A stretch of 64,000 nt of DNA, from contig JBKBUF010000004.1 of NCBI GenBank assembly GCA_046290815.1, forward strand, positions 62,001 to 126,000. The letters are read 5' to 3'. The translations under genes and the position numbers were made by a program. The notes under the pieces are model-generated. The model made no database searches. It was not told the DNA's origin and worked only from the letters and a program-made list of their open reading frames with translations. Origin of the DNA: JBKBUF01 sp046290815. Its GTDB lineage: Bacteria; Bacteroidota; Bacteroidia; Cytophagales; Cytophagaceae. Position 1 is the stretch's first letter; every line of letters starts with the position of its first letter. Below, piece after piece: positions 18,745-28,707 of the stretch.

Positions 18745-18803
18745 ATATTTCGAGGACTTATTTTTATAAAAATTAAATCAAACAATTCTCAACCTCGAAA
18801 TAT
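18745..18803. promoter_or_regulatory. 11-bp perfect inverted repeat abutting the TPR gene start
   Basis: ATATTTCGAGG (18745-18755) and its exact complement CCTCGAAATAT (18793-18803) flank a 37-base AT-rich spacer that contains a smaller palindrome (TTTTTATAAAAA). The right arm ends on the base before the ATG at 18804. It could be a two-half operator, or an RNA stem that covers the translation start. No U-tract follows, so it is not a typical terminator. Confidence 0.55.
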
Positions 18804-19763
18804 ATGAAACTGATCAAAATCCTGCTTGCTACTATCTGTACCATTGTAGTTAATCTCGCCTTTTGCTGTGGTAATGAATATGAGTTATTTACCAAGGCAG
18901 ATGGATCCACATTGGAAATGGATAAATATTTTTCTGAACTGCATTACCGGTTTCGAAATGGCTTTGATTTGGCAGAATTGAAACAAAAGAAACATGACCT
19001 GGAAGTGAAAATGCAAAAGAATAATTCTTTTAAGTTGCTTTCAGACTATGCATTAGTCTTATTGAAACTTGGAGAAACAGATAAATCTGTCAAAATACTT
19101 GAAGATTTGTATGTCGATTTTCCAAAAGAGTACAATGTGCTTGCCAATCTGGGCACTGCATATGAACTATCCGGGAATAATCAGCAGGCTTTGAAGTTTA
19201 TTAACAAGGCTATTCAGGTAAATCCTGCTTCTCATAGAGGCAGCGAATGGATCCATGTGAAAATTCTGGAAACTAAGATTGCCATGAAAAACAATAAGGA
19301 TTATCTGAAACATAATACTGTCCTTGGTTTAAATCTTCCATCGGATATAATTTCTTACTACAAAGAAATGTCTGCAGCAGATCACGAAAAGTATGATTCC
19401 ATTCGTGTTCAGTTACATTATCAGCTAGAAGAAAGGATTGCCTTTGTTGGTCCTGCAGATCCTGTTGTGGCGGATTTGCTTACCGATCTGGCAAGAGTGG
19501 TGGTATTGACCGGTACTTTGGAGCAGGCTATACTTATTTATGATCAGGCGCTGGAATATTCACCCACAAATTTTTCTCAGGTTTTGAATGAAAGAACAAA
19601 ACTACAACAGGCTGTATTTTATGCCGGAATAAAAGTTTATTTTTATATCGGTTTTTTTATTACCCTGTTCATTTTGGTCATCATATTTATTTATAGATAT
19701 TTTGCCAAAAGAAAGAAATCAGTTGTTTCCCCAATAAATTTTTCCACTGAAGCATTAACATAA
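18804..19763 (+). CDS. tetratricopeptide-repeat membrane protein
   Basis: This 319-residue protein has an N-terminal export signal (about 1-21). The motif before the Cys-Cys pair (LAFCC) is a poor lipobox, so lipidation is doubtful. TPR-like helices cover about 60-150, with YALVLLKLGETDKSVKILE and YNVLANLGTAYELSGN followed by QALKFINKAIQVNP. A second helical part contains QAILIYDQALEYSP (about 240-253). One C-terminal membrane helix (about 280-300) is followed by a Lys/Arg-rich tail, so the TPR part faces the periplasm. It lies 16 bases before the A2M lipoprotein gene and may be part of the same transcript. Its function is unknown; a scaffold in envelope assembly is plausible. Confidence 0.75.
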   Translation: MKLIKILLATICTIVVNLAFCCGNEYELFTKADGSTLEMDKYFSELHYRFRNGFDLAELKQKKHDLEVKMQKNNSFKLLSDYALVLLKLGETDKSVKILEDLYVDFPKEYNVLANLGTAYELSGNNQQALKFINKAIQVNPASHRGSEWIHVKILETKIAMKNNKDYLKHNTVLGLNLPSDIISYYKEMSAADHEKYDSIRVQLHYQLEERIAFVGPADPVVADLLTDLARVVVLTGTLEQAILIYDQALEYSPTNFSQVLNERTKLQQAVFYAGIKVYFYIGFFITLFILVIIFIYRYFAKRKKSVVSPINFSTEALT

Positions 19764-19779
19764 TTCACCCTTACTACCT

Positions 19780-22700
19780 ATGAGAAAATTAATCAATTGC
19801 ATTCTTCTGATCATCCTGATGATCACAGCATGTCAGCCTAAAAGAAAAGAAGTTAAAGCTCCGGAGTTTAAACCTGAGCATACTAAATATATTTCTGCTT
19901 TCACTTCAGGTCTTGTCCCTAAGGTATCTGCTGTCAGATTGAGATTTGCTGATTATGTAATTCCATCAGCCCAGATAGGAAGAGAAGAAGATAAAACAAT
20001 ATTTACTTTCCATCCAACAGTGAAAGGAAAGTCGTTCTGGATTGACAGAAGAACAATAGAATTCAGACCTGATGAGTATCTGGAATCCGGACAAGTATAT
20101 GATGCCAAAGCTGACCTTTCAAAGATTTTTGATACCATTCCGAAAAATATAAGCGAGTTCTTATTTCAGTTTCACACAAAGGATCAAAATGTATATACCG
20201 AAATTCAGGGACTTTCGCCTTTGGTACAGGGACAGATAGAATGGCATAAAATTTCAGGAGAGCTAACTACTGAAGAATTTGAATATCCTGAAAAGGTGGA
20301 AAAAGTATTAACAGTATCTTCCGACAATCTCAAATGGAAAGTAAAATGGAACCACGATAAATCCGGTACTCAGCATAGCTTTACCATTGATAGTGTTCAA
20401 AGAAAGGAAAAGCCATATAAGGTTAAAATTTCCTGGGATGGCGAGGTGATCAGGTCTGCAAAAAAAGGAGAGAGGGAATTAGAGATACCTGCGCTGGGAG
20501 ATTTTAAAGTATTGAATGCAAATGTTTATAATGAACCAGATCAACATATTGTACTTACATTTTCTGATGAAATTCATCCCCAACAGGATTTAAATGGTCT
20601 GATCATATCCAATACAGGTTCCTTTAATTTTGTAGTTGAAAGCAATACCGTTAAGGCCTTTCCTTCCTCTAAACTAAAAGGTAATGTAATAGTAAATGTT
20701 CTTCCCGGAATTAAAAATATTCTGGGTCATAAAATGATCAACTCGGATTCCCTGCAACTGGTTTTTGAAGATATTCCTCCTCAACTGAGATTGGTTGGCG
20801 ATGGTGCCATTGTTCCTAATTCCAATGGTATTCCATTTCCTTTCGAAGCAATTAATTTGAACGCAGTTGATGTACAGATAATGAAGATATATGAGAGCAA
20901 TGTGCTTGAGTTTTTGCAGTTCAATAATCTTTCAGGTAGTTCTTACCTGGAATATGTTGGCAAAGTAGTTTTAAGGATGAAAATTCCGCTTGATACTGAT
21001 CCGCAGATGAACCTGGGAAAATGGAACAGACATGCTCTTGATCTTTCTAAACTGATTCAAACCGAGCCGGGAGCTATCTACAGGGTATCGCTGAAGTTCA
21101 GAAAAGATTATTCTCTGTATGAATGTCCGGTACAGCCGCAAAAAGAAGAGTCAAGAGATTTGAAAATCCAAAGACAGAAGGAGGAACTATGGGATTATTA
21201 TTCAGAATGGGATTATTACGGAGGTTCTGAATCTCCATGTAAAGATAATTATTTCAGATATAAAGGTGTCACCAAAAACATTCTTGCATCTGACCTTGGT
21301 ATGATTGCCAAGAGAGGCACGGATGGAAAATATTTCCTTGCAATCACAGATTTAAAAACTACCGAGCCATTGGCGAACATCCCGGTGGATTTTTATGACC
21401 AGCAGAAGAAAATAATTAAAACTGTTTTTACAGATAACAATGGTTTTGCATGGTTTAAAACTGAAGATCATCCTACGGTAGCTGTTGCACGGAAAGGCAA
21501 TCAAAAAGGATACCTGAAGCTAAACTCTTCCAGTCTTTCTCTAAGCAAGTTTGAAGTGTCAGGAAGTGTGTATGAGAAAGGATTAAAAGGATTCTTGTAT
21601 ACTGATAGAGGTGTATGGAGACCGGGTGATTCTATTTACATAAGTTTTATTCTGGAAGATAAGCAAAAGGTACTGCCTCTGGATCATCCGGTCTTGTTTG
21701 AATTTTATAATCCCAAAGCTCAATTACTGGAGAAAAGAGTAGTTAAAACATCTCTCAACGGATTTTATTCCTTCCCGGTCACCACAGGATTGAATGCTCC
21801 TACCGGGAATTATCTGGCAAGAATTAATGTCGGTGGTGTGGTATTTGAGAAAAATATTAAAGTAGAAACTGTCATTCCCAATCGTCTGAAGTTAAATCTG
21901 GAACTAGCCCAGCCTTCGATCTCCTTTGATGATAAATCCATAGGAACTCTTAAAGTGAAGTGGCTGCACGGAGCACCTGCAGGAAATATGAATGCGGATA
22001 TAACTGTGTTGTTAAGAAAAGCAGGTAATATTTTTCCTGCCTACAAGGAGTTTACTTTCGATGATCCATTGTATGAAAATACATATCAGTCAAAAACTGT
22101 CTTCGATGGTAGCACAGATAAGGATGGGAATGCAGAGATTGATAATAATATCGGAATTAAAGGAGGTGTTAGCGGTCCTCTGAAAACAGATTTCTTTTGC
22201 AAAGTGTTTGAACCGGGAGGCAATTTCAGTACAGATAACTTCTCAGGTATTTACCATCCTTTTAAGAAATACCTTGGTGTGAAATCACCTAAGGGAGAAA
22301 GTGAATACGGCATACTGCTTACCGATACAGAGCATACTTTTGAAATTGCCAGTATTAGCAATGATGGAAAACCTTTAGACGAAGATGTTACAATGGAACT
22401 TTACCGGCTTGAATGGAGATGGTGGTGGGATTATTATGATGACCTTGGCAGCTATAACGGAAGGTATTATAATTCTCCTGTAACAAAGGAAACCATCAGG
22501 ACTAAAAACGGAAAAGGATCATGGAAGGTGAAAGTGGATGAGAAAGATTATGGGAGGTACCTGGTAAGAGCATGTTATGCAGATGGACATTGTGCTGGTG
22601 TTACAGTTTATATCGATTATCCCGGATGGTATTCCAGAAGGTCTGATAATATGAAAGGAACAACCGTTTTAAGTTTTTCATCTGATAAAAACAAATATAA

Positions 22701-25377
22701 GCCCGGAGAAAAGGCTACACTTGAAATTCCTACCGGATATGAAGGAAGAGCACTGGTGACAATTGAAAACGGTGCAGGTATTATCAAAGCTGATTGGGTA
22801 AAAGCAGTGAAAGGCAAAACCTATTACAGTTTTAACATTGCTCCTGAGATGGCACCTAATGTGTATGCTTCTGTTATGCTCATTCAGCCCCACGGACAGA
22901 CTGCCAATGATCTTCCTGTCAGAATGTATGGCGTTATTCCGATAAGTGTAGATAATCCTGCAAGTCACCTTAATCCTGTCGTTGCCTTGCCTGAAGTATT
23001 AAGACCGGAAGAGAAGGTAACAATTAAAGTAAGTGAGGCTTCTGGAAAGAGGATGACATATACCATTGCTATGGTAGATGAAGGTCTTCTCGATCTTACC
23101 AAATTTAAAACACCTGATCCCTGGAATTATTTTTATTCACGTCAGGCATTGGAAGTATTTACCTGGGATATTTTCGATCAGGTAATGAACAATAAATCTG
23201 ATAAAATCAAGAAGCTTTTAAGTATTGGAGGCGATGACGAAGGATCCGCTCCGGGACAAGGAAGCAAAGTACAGCGATTCAAACCTATGGTAAAATTCAT
23301 TGGCCCATTTTATCTGGAGTCGGGTAAAACAGCTTCCCATTCTTTTATTATGCCGAAATATGTTGGCTCAGTCAGAACAATGGTTGTTGCAGGTCAGGAT
23401 GGCGCTTATGGAATGAGCGATAAAACAACTCCTGTGAAAAAACCTCTGATGGTTCTTGCAACTTTACCAAGAGTGCTTGGCCCTGATGAAGAAGTGATGT
23501 TGCCGGTTTCTGTCTTTGCAGATGAAACCATTAAAGATGTTACCGTAGAAATTAAAGCCAATGATTTGTTGCAGGTACAGGGATCTACAGTAAAACAGAT
23601 TTCGTTTTCCAAACCAGGTGAAGAGCTGGTAACTTTTCCTGTGAAAGTGGCAAAGTCAATAGGTGTAGGAAAAGTATTGGTTACTGCAAAGTCAGGATTG
23701 GAAAATGCCAATTATGAAATTGAACTGGATGTAAGACCGGCGAATCCCAATATAACCAGGAACTCAAGAAAAACTATAAAAGCCGGTGCATCAGAAATAA
23801 TTAACTATGAGGCATTTGGAATTAAAGGTACCAATAAAGGAAAGTTGGAGTTGACAACTGCACCTTCCATGAACCTTGAGAAAAGACTTTCTTATCTGAT
23901 GCAGTATCCTCACGGGTGTGTTGAACAAACTACATCATCCGTATTTCCTCAGGTTGCCTTAGACCATCTTATGGAACTGACACCTGTTCAGAAAAAGGAA
24001 ATTCAGGATAATATAAAAGCCGGAATCTCCAGACTAAAGCTATTCCAGGAATCTGACGGTGGTCTAAGCTATTGGCCCGGAAACGGACATTCCGATGAAT
24101 GGGGAACAAATTATGCAGGCCACTTTCTTATTGAAGCATCTAAAAGGGGATATAATGTTCCCTCATCCTTTATGGATAAATGGAAGGAATATCAGAAAAA
24201 GAAAGCTAACTCCTGGGTTAATTCTGACAGAGACAACAACGACCTGATCCAGGCATACAGAGTTTACCTGCTAGCACTTGCCGGAAGTCCGGAATATGGT
24301 GTGATGAACAGAATGAAAGAACTGCCTAAGCTTTCTGTTACTGCTAAGTGGTACCTTGCCGGAGCTTATTTCTTAGGCGGACAAAAGCAGGTGGCAGAAA
24401 CTATAATTAAAAATGTAGCCGTTGAGTTTCCGCCATACAGAGAACTAAGCTATACCTATGGTTCGGATGTTAGGGATAAAGGTATTATCCTGGATGTTGC
24501 AGCCATGATGGGAAGAAATGATGAGGCAATTGCTAACATGGCATTTGAGTTGGCCAATATGCTCGCAACTGACAAATGGATGAGTACTCAGGAAACCGCC
24601 TATTGTTTACTAGGTGCTTCCAGATACTTCGGTAAAAATTCAAAAAATCCTTTGAATGTAGAATACAAGATCAATGGCGGTGAATGGAAGCAATTGTCAG
24701 CAGGCAAATATATGAGCACAATTGCAATAGATTTCAAAACGGCTCTCAAAGGGAAAATAGAGATTAAAAATAATGGTGCAGGAACTATCTATTGTAATAC
24801 GGTTATTTCCGGAATTCCATTACAGGGCAATGAAGTGATCGAACAGAAAAATGTTGAATTGTTGGTGTCATATTTTGACATGAAGGGCAAAGAATTGAAT
24901 GTGGATGAGCTTGAGCAAGGAACAGATTTTATTGCTGAAATTACAGTAAGCAGTGAGAATAGTTCTTACAAGGAATTATCTGAGATGGCTCTTTCCTATT
25001 TGTTTCCTTCCGGATGGCAGGTTCATAATCCACGGATGACAGGACAGCAATTTACATTCAAAACTTCTGTACCTGAATATATGGATATCAGGGATGACAG
25101 GATATATTATTATTTTGATGTGCATCCTTATTATAACTATCGTGGACATTATGATGAAGATGAAGATAGTGATTACGATGAAGATGATTACTACGATAGA
25201 TATCATCATAATGATTCTGATTACAGGAAGAAAGTATTCAGGGTTGCTATGAATGCCAGCTACCTTGGTACCTTTTATCTTCCTTCTGTTAATTGTGAAG
25301 CTATGTATGACCATAATATCAAGGCTACTATACCAGGCAAATGGATAAGAGTTGTAAAAAGGAAAGGTGTTAATTAA
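19780..25377 (+). CDS. bacterial alpha-2-macroglobulin lipoprotein with intact thioester (YfhM/ECAM type)
   Basis: This 1865-residue lipoprotein has a lipobox ending ITAC, with the acylated residue Cys18. Successive macroglobulin (MG) beta domains fill the first 1300 residues, including an N-terminal Ig-like pair and the MG segment GVWRPGDSIYISF. The bait and receptor-like parts surround the thioester CVEQ (Cys1380 to Gln1383 in YPHGCVEQ). A helical alpha/alpha barrel follows with WPGNGHSDEWGTNYAG. Such proteins trap proteases that enter the periplasm. Adjacency to PBP1C (pbpC) is the standard arrangement for this bacterial class and suggests a damage-defence role alongside peptidoglycan repair. 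An extra Asp/Tyr/His-rich stretch lies near 1785-1815. The length is slightly above the E. coli YfhM length of about 1650. Confidence 0.9.
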   Translation: MRKLINCILLIILMITACQPKRKEVKAPEFKPEHTKYISAFTSGLVPKVSAVRLRFADYVIPSAQIGREEDKTIFTFHPTVKGKSFWIDRRTIEFRPDEYLESGQVYDAKADLSKIFDTIPKNISEFLFQFHTKDQNVYTEIQGLSPLVQGQIEWHKISGELTTEEFEYPEKVEKVLTVSSDNLKWKVKWNHDKSGTQHSFTIDSVQRKEKPYKVKISWDGEVIRSAKKGERELEIPALGDFKVLNANVYNEPDQHIVLTFSDEIHPQQDLNGLIISNTGSFNFVVESNTVKAFPSSKLKGNVIVNVLPGIKNILGHKMINSDSLQLVFEDIPPQLRLVGDGAIVPNSNGIPFPFEAINLNAVDVQIMKIYESNVLEFLQFNNLSGSSYLEYVGKVVLRMKIPLDTDPQMNLGKWNRHALDLSKLIQTEPGAIYRVSLKFRKDYSLYECPVQPQKEESRDLKIQRQKEELWDYYSEWDYYGGSESPCKDNYFRYKGVTKNILASDLGMIAKRGTDGKYFLAITDLKTTEPLANIPVDFYDQQKKIIKTVFTDNNGFAWFKTEDHPTVAVARKGNQKGYLKLNSSSLSLSKFEVSGSVYEKGLKGFLYTDRGVWRPGDSIYISFILEDKQKVLPLDHPVLFEFYNPKAQLLEKRVVKTSLNGFYSFPVTTGLNAPTGNYLARINVGGVVFEKNIKVETVIPNRLKLNLELAQPSISFDDKSIGTLKVKWLHGAPAGNMNADITVLLRKAGNIFPAYKEFTFDDPLYENTYQSKTVFDGSTDKDGNAEIDNNIGIKGGVSGPLKTDFFCKVFEPGGNFSTDNFSGIYHPFKKYLGVKSPKGESEYGILLTDTEHTFEIASISNDGKPLDEDVTMELYRLEWRWWWDYYDDLGSYNGRYYNSPVTKETIRTKNGKGSWKVKVDEKDYGRYLVRACYADGHCAGVTVYIDYPGWYSRRSDNMKGTTVLSFSSDKNKYKPGEKATLEIPTGYEGRALVTIENGAGIIKADWVKAVKGKTYYSFNIAPEMAPNVYASVMLIQPHGQTANDLPVRMYGVIPISVDNPASHLNPVVALPEVLRPEEKVTIKVSEASGKRMTYTIAMVDEGLLDLTKFKTPDPWNYFYSRQALEVFTWDIFDQVMNNKSDKIKKLLSIGGDDEGSAPGQGSKVQRFKPMVKFIGPFYLESGKTASHSFIMPKYVGSVRTMVVAGQDGAYGMSDKTTPVKKPLMVLATLPRVLGPDEEVMLPVSVFADETIKDVTVEIKANDLLQVQGSTVKQISFSKPGEELVTFPVKVAKSIGVGKVLVTAKSGLENANYEIELDVRPANPNITRNSRKTIKAGASEIINYEAFGIKGTNKGKLELTTAPSMNLEKRLSYLMQYPHGCVEQTTSSVFPQVALDHLMELTPVQKKEIQDNIKAGISRLKLFQESDGGLSYWPGNGHSDEWGTNYAGHFLIEASKRGYNVPSSFMDKWKEYQKKKANSWVNSDRDNNDLIQAYRVYLLALAGSPEYGVMNRMKELPKLSVTAKWYLAGAYFLGGQKQVAETIIKNVAVEFPPYRELSYTYGSDVRDKGIILDVAAMMGRNDEAIANMAFELANMLATDKWMSTQETAYCLLGASRYFGKNSKNPLNVEYKINGGEWKQLSAGKYMSTIAIDFKTALKGKIEIKNNGAGTIYCNTVISGIPLQGNEVIEQKNVELLVSYFDMKGKELNVDELEQGTDFIAEITVSSENSSYKELSEMALSYLFPSGWQVHNPRMTGQQFTFKTSVPEYMDIRDDRIYYYFDVHPYYNYRGHYDEDEDSDYDEDDYYDRYHHNDSDYRKKVFRVAMNASYLGTFYLPSVNCEAMYDHNIKATIPGKWIRVVKRKGVN

Positions 25378-27817
25378 CTATTGGGCAAGTAAGTCAATGC
25401 CGGGATTCAAAGTAAAGCATATTATGTTTTCGAGAAAGAAGATGATTGTCGCAGGTGTATTACTGTTGTGTCTCGGTATTGCTTATTGGTTTTGCTTACC
25501 TGATCCTTTATTTGAACGCCCATCCTCATATACCCTTCTTGACAGGAAGGGAAGGCTATTGGGTGCCAGGATTGCTGAAGATGGTCAATGGAGATTTCCA
25601 TATGATACGATTGTACCTGCAAAGTTTGTTCAATGCATTACCACATTTGAAGATAAAAAATTTTTTGATCACCCGGGCGTTGATGTTCTGGCCTTGCTTA
25701 GGGCAGTGAGACAAAATTTTTCTTCTTTCAGGAAAGTAAGTGGTGCAAGTACTATTTCCATGCAGGTGATAAGGTTGAGCAGGAACAGAGAAAGAAATAT
25801 TTTTCAGAAATTTCTGGAAACTGCAATGGCTACCAGATTGGAATTGAAGTATTCCAAAAAAGAAATTTTGGCGCTATACTGCACCAATGCTCCTTTCGGT
25901 GGTAATGTGGTTGGTCTGAATACAGCCTCATGGAGATATTATAATAAGCCTTCACATTTGTTGTCATGGGGAGAAGCAGCCGCGCTGGCCGTGCTTCCCA
26001 ATGCACCTTCATTAGTACATCCGGGTAAAAACAGAAATGTGTTGTTAAAGAAACGCAATACATTGCTGCAGTCATTACTTGAAAAAAATATTTTAGATTC
26101 TACAGAATATTCGCTCGCTCTTCTGGAAAAGTTACCGGAAAAACCCTTACCTCTGCCAGATTATTGTCCTCAGCTAATGACCAGAGTGATGAATAATGTA
26201 ATGGAAGCAGGGGCCCACCAATCGAGAAAAATTAAAACAACGGTAGATGAAAGAACACAGATTAGGATCAATGATATCGTCAACAGACATCATCGGACGC
26301 TTGCAGGAAATGGTGTTTATAATGCAGCGGTTTTAGTTTTGAATGTAAAATCCGGAGAAGTACTTGCCTATACAGGTAATGTGAAAACACCTGTTGATAT
26401 GAATCATCAGCATGAAGTAGATAATATTTTTTCCTTACGAAGCACTGGTTCGGTATTAAAGCCCTTACTGTTTTCCTGTATGATAGATGAAGGTTCTTTA
26501 TTACCTGAAATGTTAATTCCTGACGTACCGGTTTTTATTAACAGGTATTCTCCAAAGAACTATAATGCAACCTATGATGGCGCGGTATCTGCGGAAAAAG
26601 CATTATCCCGATCATTGAATATTCCGGCAGTTCATATGCTTAAGAATTACACGCCTGAAAAATTCCTACTGAAAATGAAAAAAATGGGATTTACCGGATT
26701 TAAGAGATCGGCCGATAATTACGGATTGTCACTTATCCTTGGTGGTGGTGAATCCAACCTATGGGAGCTGTGTTCGGTATATGCGTCACTGGCAAGGGTG
26801 TTGAACAGGCACAATGAATCAGGAACATATCATATTTCAGATGTCAGAATGGCGACTTTTATCAGAGAGAAGGCAGGCAAAAAGTTGGACACTACCTTAA
26901 ATAACCTAAAAGGGAATGTTAGTCCGGCTGTGCTATCAGCTTCTGCTATATATCAAACCTTGGAAGCCATGGTTAAAGTGAGCAGACCGGACGAAGAAAA
27001 ATTCTGGACTAACTTTTCATCGTCCGGTAAGATTGCATGGAAGACAGGAACAAGCTTTGGTAACAGAGATGCATGGGCAATAGGAGTTACAAGAGATTTT
27101 GTGGTGGGTGTATGGACAGGCAATAGCAGCGGTGAGGGACGGCCGGGATTGACAGGTATATCTTCTGCAGCACCGATTTTATTTGATGTGTTTAATATCC
27201 TCCCTCTACCTTCGGATTGGTTTACCATGCCTGAAAAGGAGATGATCAAAGCTATGGTATGTAAAACCAGCGGTTATTTTGCTTCTGATATTTGCCCGGA
27301 GAAAAAGGAAATATGGGTAAAGGATCTGACGTATAAAAACATGATGTGTCCATACCATCATCTTATACACTTGGATAAAAAAGAGAAGTTCAGAGTACAT
27401 TCAGACTGTGAACATGTTTCTGAAATGAAGCACAAATCATGGTTTGTGTTACCTCCTTCTATGGAAAAGTATTACAAGCTTAACCATCCTGATTATGCAG
27501 AACTGCCTGTTTACCGTAATGACTGCATTTCGTTTGTTAGCCCGGTAACTTCTGATATAAGTTTGATATATCCGCAAAATCCTACATCGATATATCTTCC
27601 TGTAGATCTTCAGGGAAACAAAAGTGCTGTAGTGTTTGAGGCTGCTCATCGAAATCTTTCAGCCATCTTATACTGGCATATAGACAATGAATATAAGGGT
27701 ACAACCATCGGACAACATCAGCAATCCTTTATAATTGATGCAGGCCAACACAAGCTTATATTGGTTGATGATGCAGGAAATACATTAGAGCAAAAGTTTG
27801 AAGTGGTAGGAAAGTAA
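25367..27817 (+). CDS. pbpC: penicillin-binding protein 1C (bifunctional peptidoglycan synthase)
   Basis: This class A PBP of up to 816 residues has one N-terminal membrane anchor (about 26-42). The glycosyltransferase domain (GT51) carries catalytic Glu95 in TFEDKKFF and the SGASTISMQ motif. The transpeptidase domain carries Ser362-x-x-Lys365 (SVLK), SRSLN and Lys559-Thr-Gly (KTGTSFG). A PBP1C-specific C-terminal domain ends the protein (about 725-816). It polymerises and crosslinks glycan strands on the periplasmic side. The listed start overlaps the A2M gene by 11 bases. Met11 (25397) or Met20 (25424) are also possible, and Met20 leaves the most typical anchor. The overlap with the A2M gene implies cotranscription. 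Confidence 0.9.
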   Translation: MLINYWASKSMPGFKVKHIMFSRKKMIVAGVLLLCLGIAYWFCLPDPLFERPSSYTLLDRKGRLLGARIAEDGQWRFPYDTIVPAKFVQCITTFEDKKFFDHPGVDVLALLRAVRQNFSSFRKVSGASTISMQVIRLSRNRERNIFQKFLETAMATRLELKYSKKEILALYCTNAPFGGNVVGLNTASWRYYNKPSHLLSWGEAAALAVLPNAPSLVHPGKNRNVLLKKRNTLLQSLLEKNILDSTEYSLALLEKLPEKPLPLPDYCPQLMTRVMNNVMEAGAHQSRKIKTTVDERTQIRINDIVNRHHRTLAGNGVYNAAVLVLNVKSGEVLAYTGNVKTPVDMNHQHEVDNIFSLRSTGSVLKPLLFSCMIDEGSLLPEMLIPDVPVFINRYSPKNYNATYDGAVSAEKALSRSLNIPAVHMLKNYTPEKFLLKMKKMGFTGFKRSADNYGLSLILGGGESNLWELCSVYASLARVLNRHNESGTYHISDVRMATFIREKAGKKLDTTLNNLKGNVSPAVLSASAIYQTLEAMVKVSRPDEEKFWTNFSSSGKIAWKTGTSFGNRDAWAIGVTRDFVVGVWTGNSSGEGRPGLTGISSAAPILFDVFNILPLPSDWFTMPEKEMIKAMVCKTSGYFASDICPEKKEIWVKDLTYKNMMCPYHHLIHLDKKEKFRVHSDCEHVSEMKHKSWFVLPPSMEKYYKLNHPDYAELPVYRNDCISFVSPVTSDISLIYPQNPTSIYLPVDLQGNKSAVVFEAAHRNLSAILYWHIDNEYKGTTIGQHQQSFIIDAGQHKLILVDDAGNTLEQKFEVVGK

Positions 27818-27842
27818 CGTTTTTATCATATAATGTTAATCG

Positions 27843-28676
27843 ATGAAGCTGATAAGCCAATACCACCCTATTCTTTATTTCCTTGCAGTTTGGTTCAGAA
27901 GATTTGAACGATATATTCAATGGTATTTCTATAAGAACAAATTTGCGAAAGAAATTTCTTTTAATCCCCTTCCTTATAGAGTTAAAAAACATCAGTCGGT
28001 TTTACTTAGAAAATTAGGTGACACTGATATGCAATTACAGATTAATAAGGTTACTAATTTGAAAATTGCAGCGGAGAAAATTAGTGGTATAATTATATAT
28101 CCTCAACAAACTTTTTCTTTCTGCAAATTAGTTGGCCGTCCCACCCGAAGAAAAGGTTATCTTGAAGGAATGGAGCTTTCATTCGGAAAGGCCAGGCCAG
28201 GAATTGGTGGCGGTATATGTCAGATTGCAAATCTTATTCATTGGTTGGTTTTACATAGCCCGTTGACCATTAAAGAGAGGCATCATCATTCTTTTGATCC
28301 GTTTCCTGACGACGGAAGGGTGTTGCCTTTTGGATGTGGGGCAACGGTGTTTTATAATTACAAGGATTATCAATTTTTAAACAATACACCTTATACAATT
28401 CAAATAAATCTATGGTTCACTAAAAAGTGTTTGGAAGGTGAGTTGCGGGTTGATGAGGAACTTCCTTATGCTTATCATGTATATGAAAAAGAACATGAGT
28501 TTTTAAAAATTGGAGAAGCGTATTTTCGGAAAAATGAAATTTGGAGAAACCGTTATTGGAAGTTCAAAGGAGGAGAGGTGATAGAAGATGAGTTAATTAA
28601 TAAAAACTTCGCAAGCGTGGCTTACATTCCGGATAGTTATCGTATTGTGGAGAATTCTGAAAATCCGGAAGGATAA
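27843..28676 (+). CDS. VanW family protein
   Basis: This 277-residue protein contains the VanW domain (about 85-200). Motifs are FSFCKLVGRPTRRKGY, the glycine-rich GIGGGICQIANLI, HHHSFDPFPDDGRVLPFG and a closing NTPYTIQI. VanW was named from glycopeptide resistance clusters but its biochemistry is not settled; many carriers lack resistance genes. No signal peptide or clear membrane anchor is seen. It follows pbpC by 25 bases on the same strand, which fits a link to peptidoglycan. No vanA, vanH or vanX is present here, so resistance should not be inferred. Confidence 0.85.
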   Translation: MKLISQYHPILYFLAVWFRRFERYIQWYFYKNKFAKEISFNPLPYRVKKHQSVLLRKLGDTDMQLQINKVTNLKIAAEKISGIIIYPQQTFSFCKLVGRPTRRKGYLEGMELSFGKARPGIGGGICQIANLIHWLVLHSPLTIKERHHHSFDPFPDDGRVLPFGCGATVFYNYKDYQFLNNTPYTIQINLWFTKKCLEGELRVDEELPYAYHVYEKEHEFLKIGEAYFRKNEIWRNRYWKFKGGEVIEDELINKNFASVAYIPDSYRIVENSENPEG

Positions 28677-28682
28677 AATAAA

Positions 28683-28706
28683 AAAGGAAAGCTTTCGCTT
28701 TCCTTT
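28683..28706 (-). terminator. terminator of the tRNA transcript
   Basis: Ten-base perfect arms AAAGGAAAGC and GCTTTCCTTT enclose a four-base loop that reads GAAA on the minus strand (a GNRA type). On the minus strand the hairpin is followed by TTTTATTTTATCC. It may also stop readthrough from the VanW gene, though the plus-strand T tract is short. Confidence 0.75.
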
Positions 28707-28707
28707 G

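Noticed and set aside
18662..18745. terminator after the LytTR regulator gene
   Set aside because: Only a five-base stem (ACCGG/CCGGT) with a long loop and no U-tract is seen, which is too weak to call.
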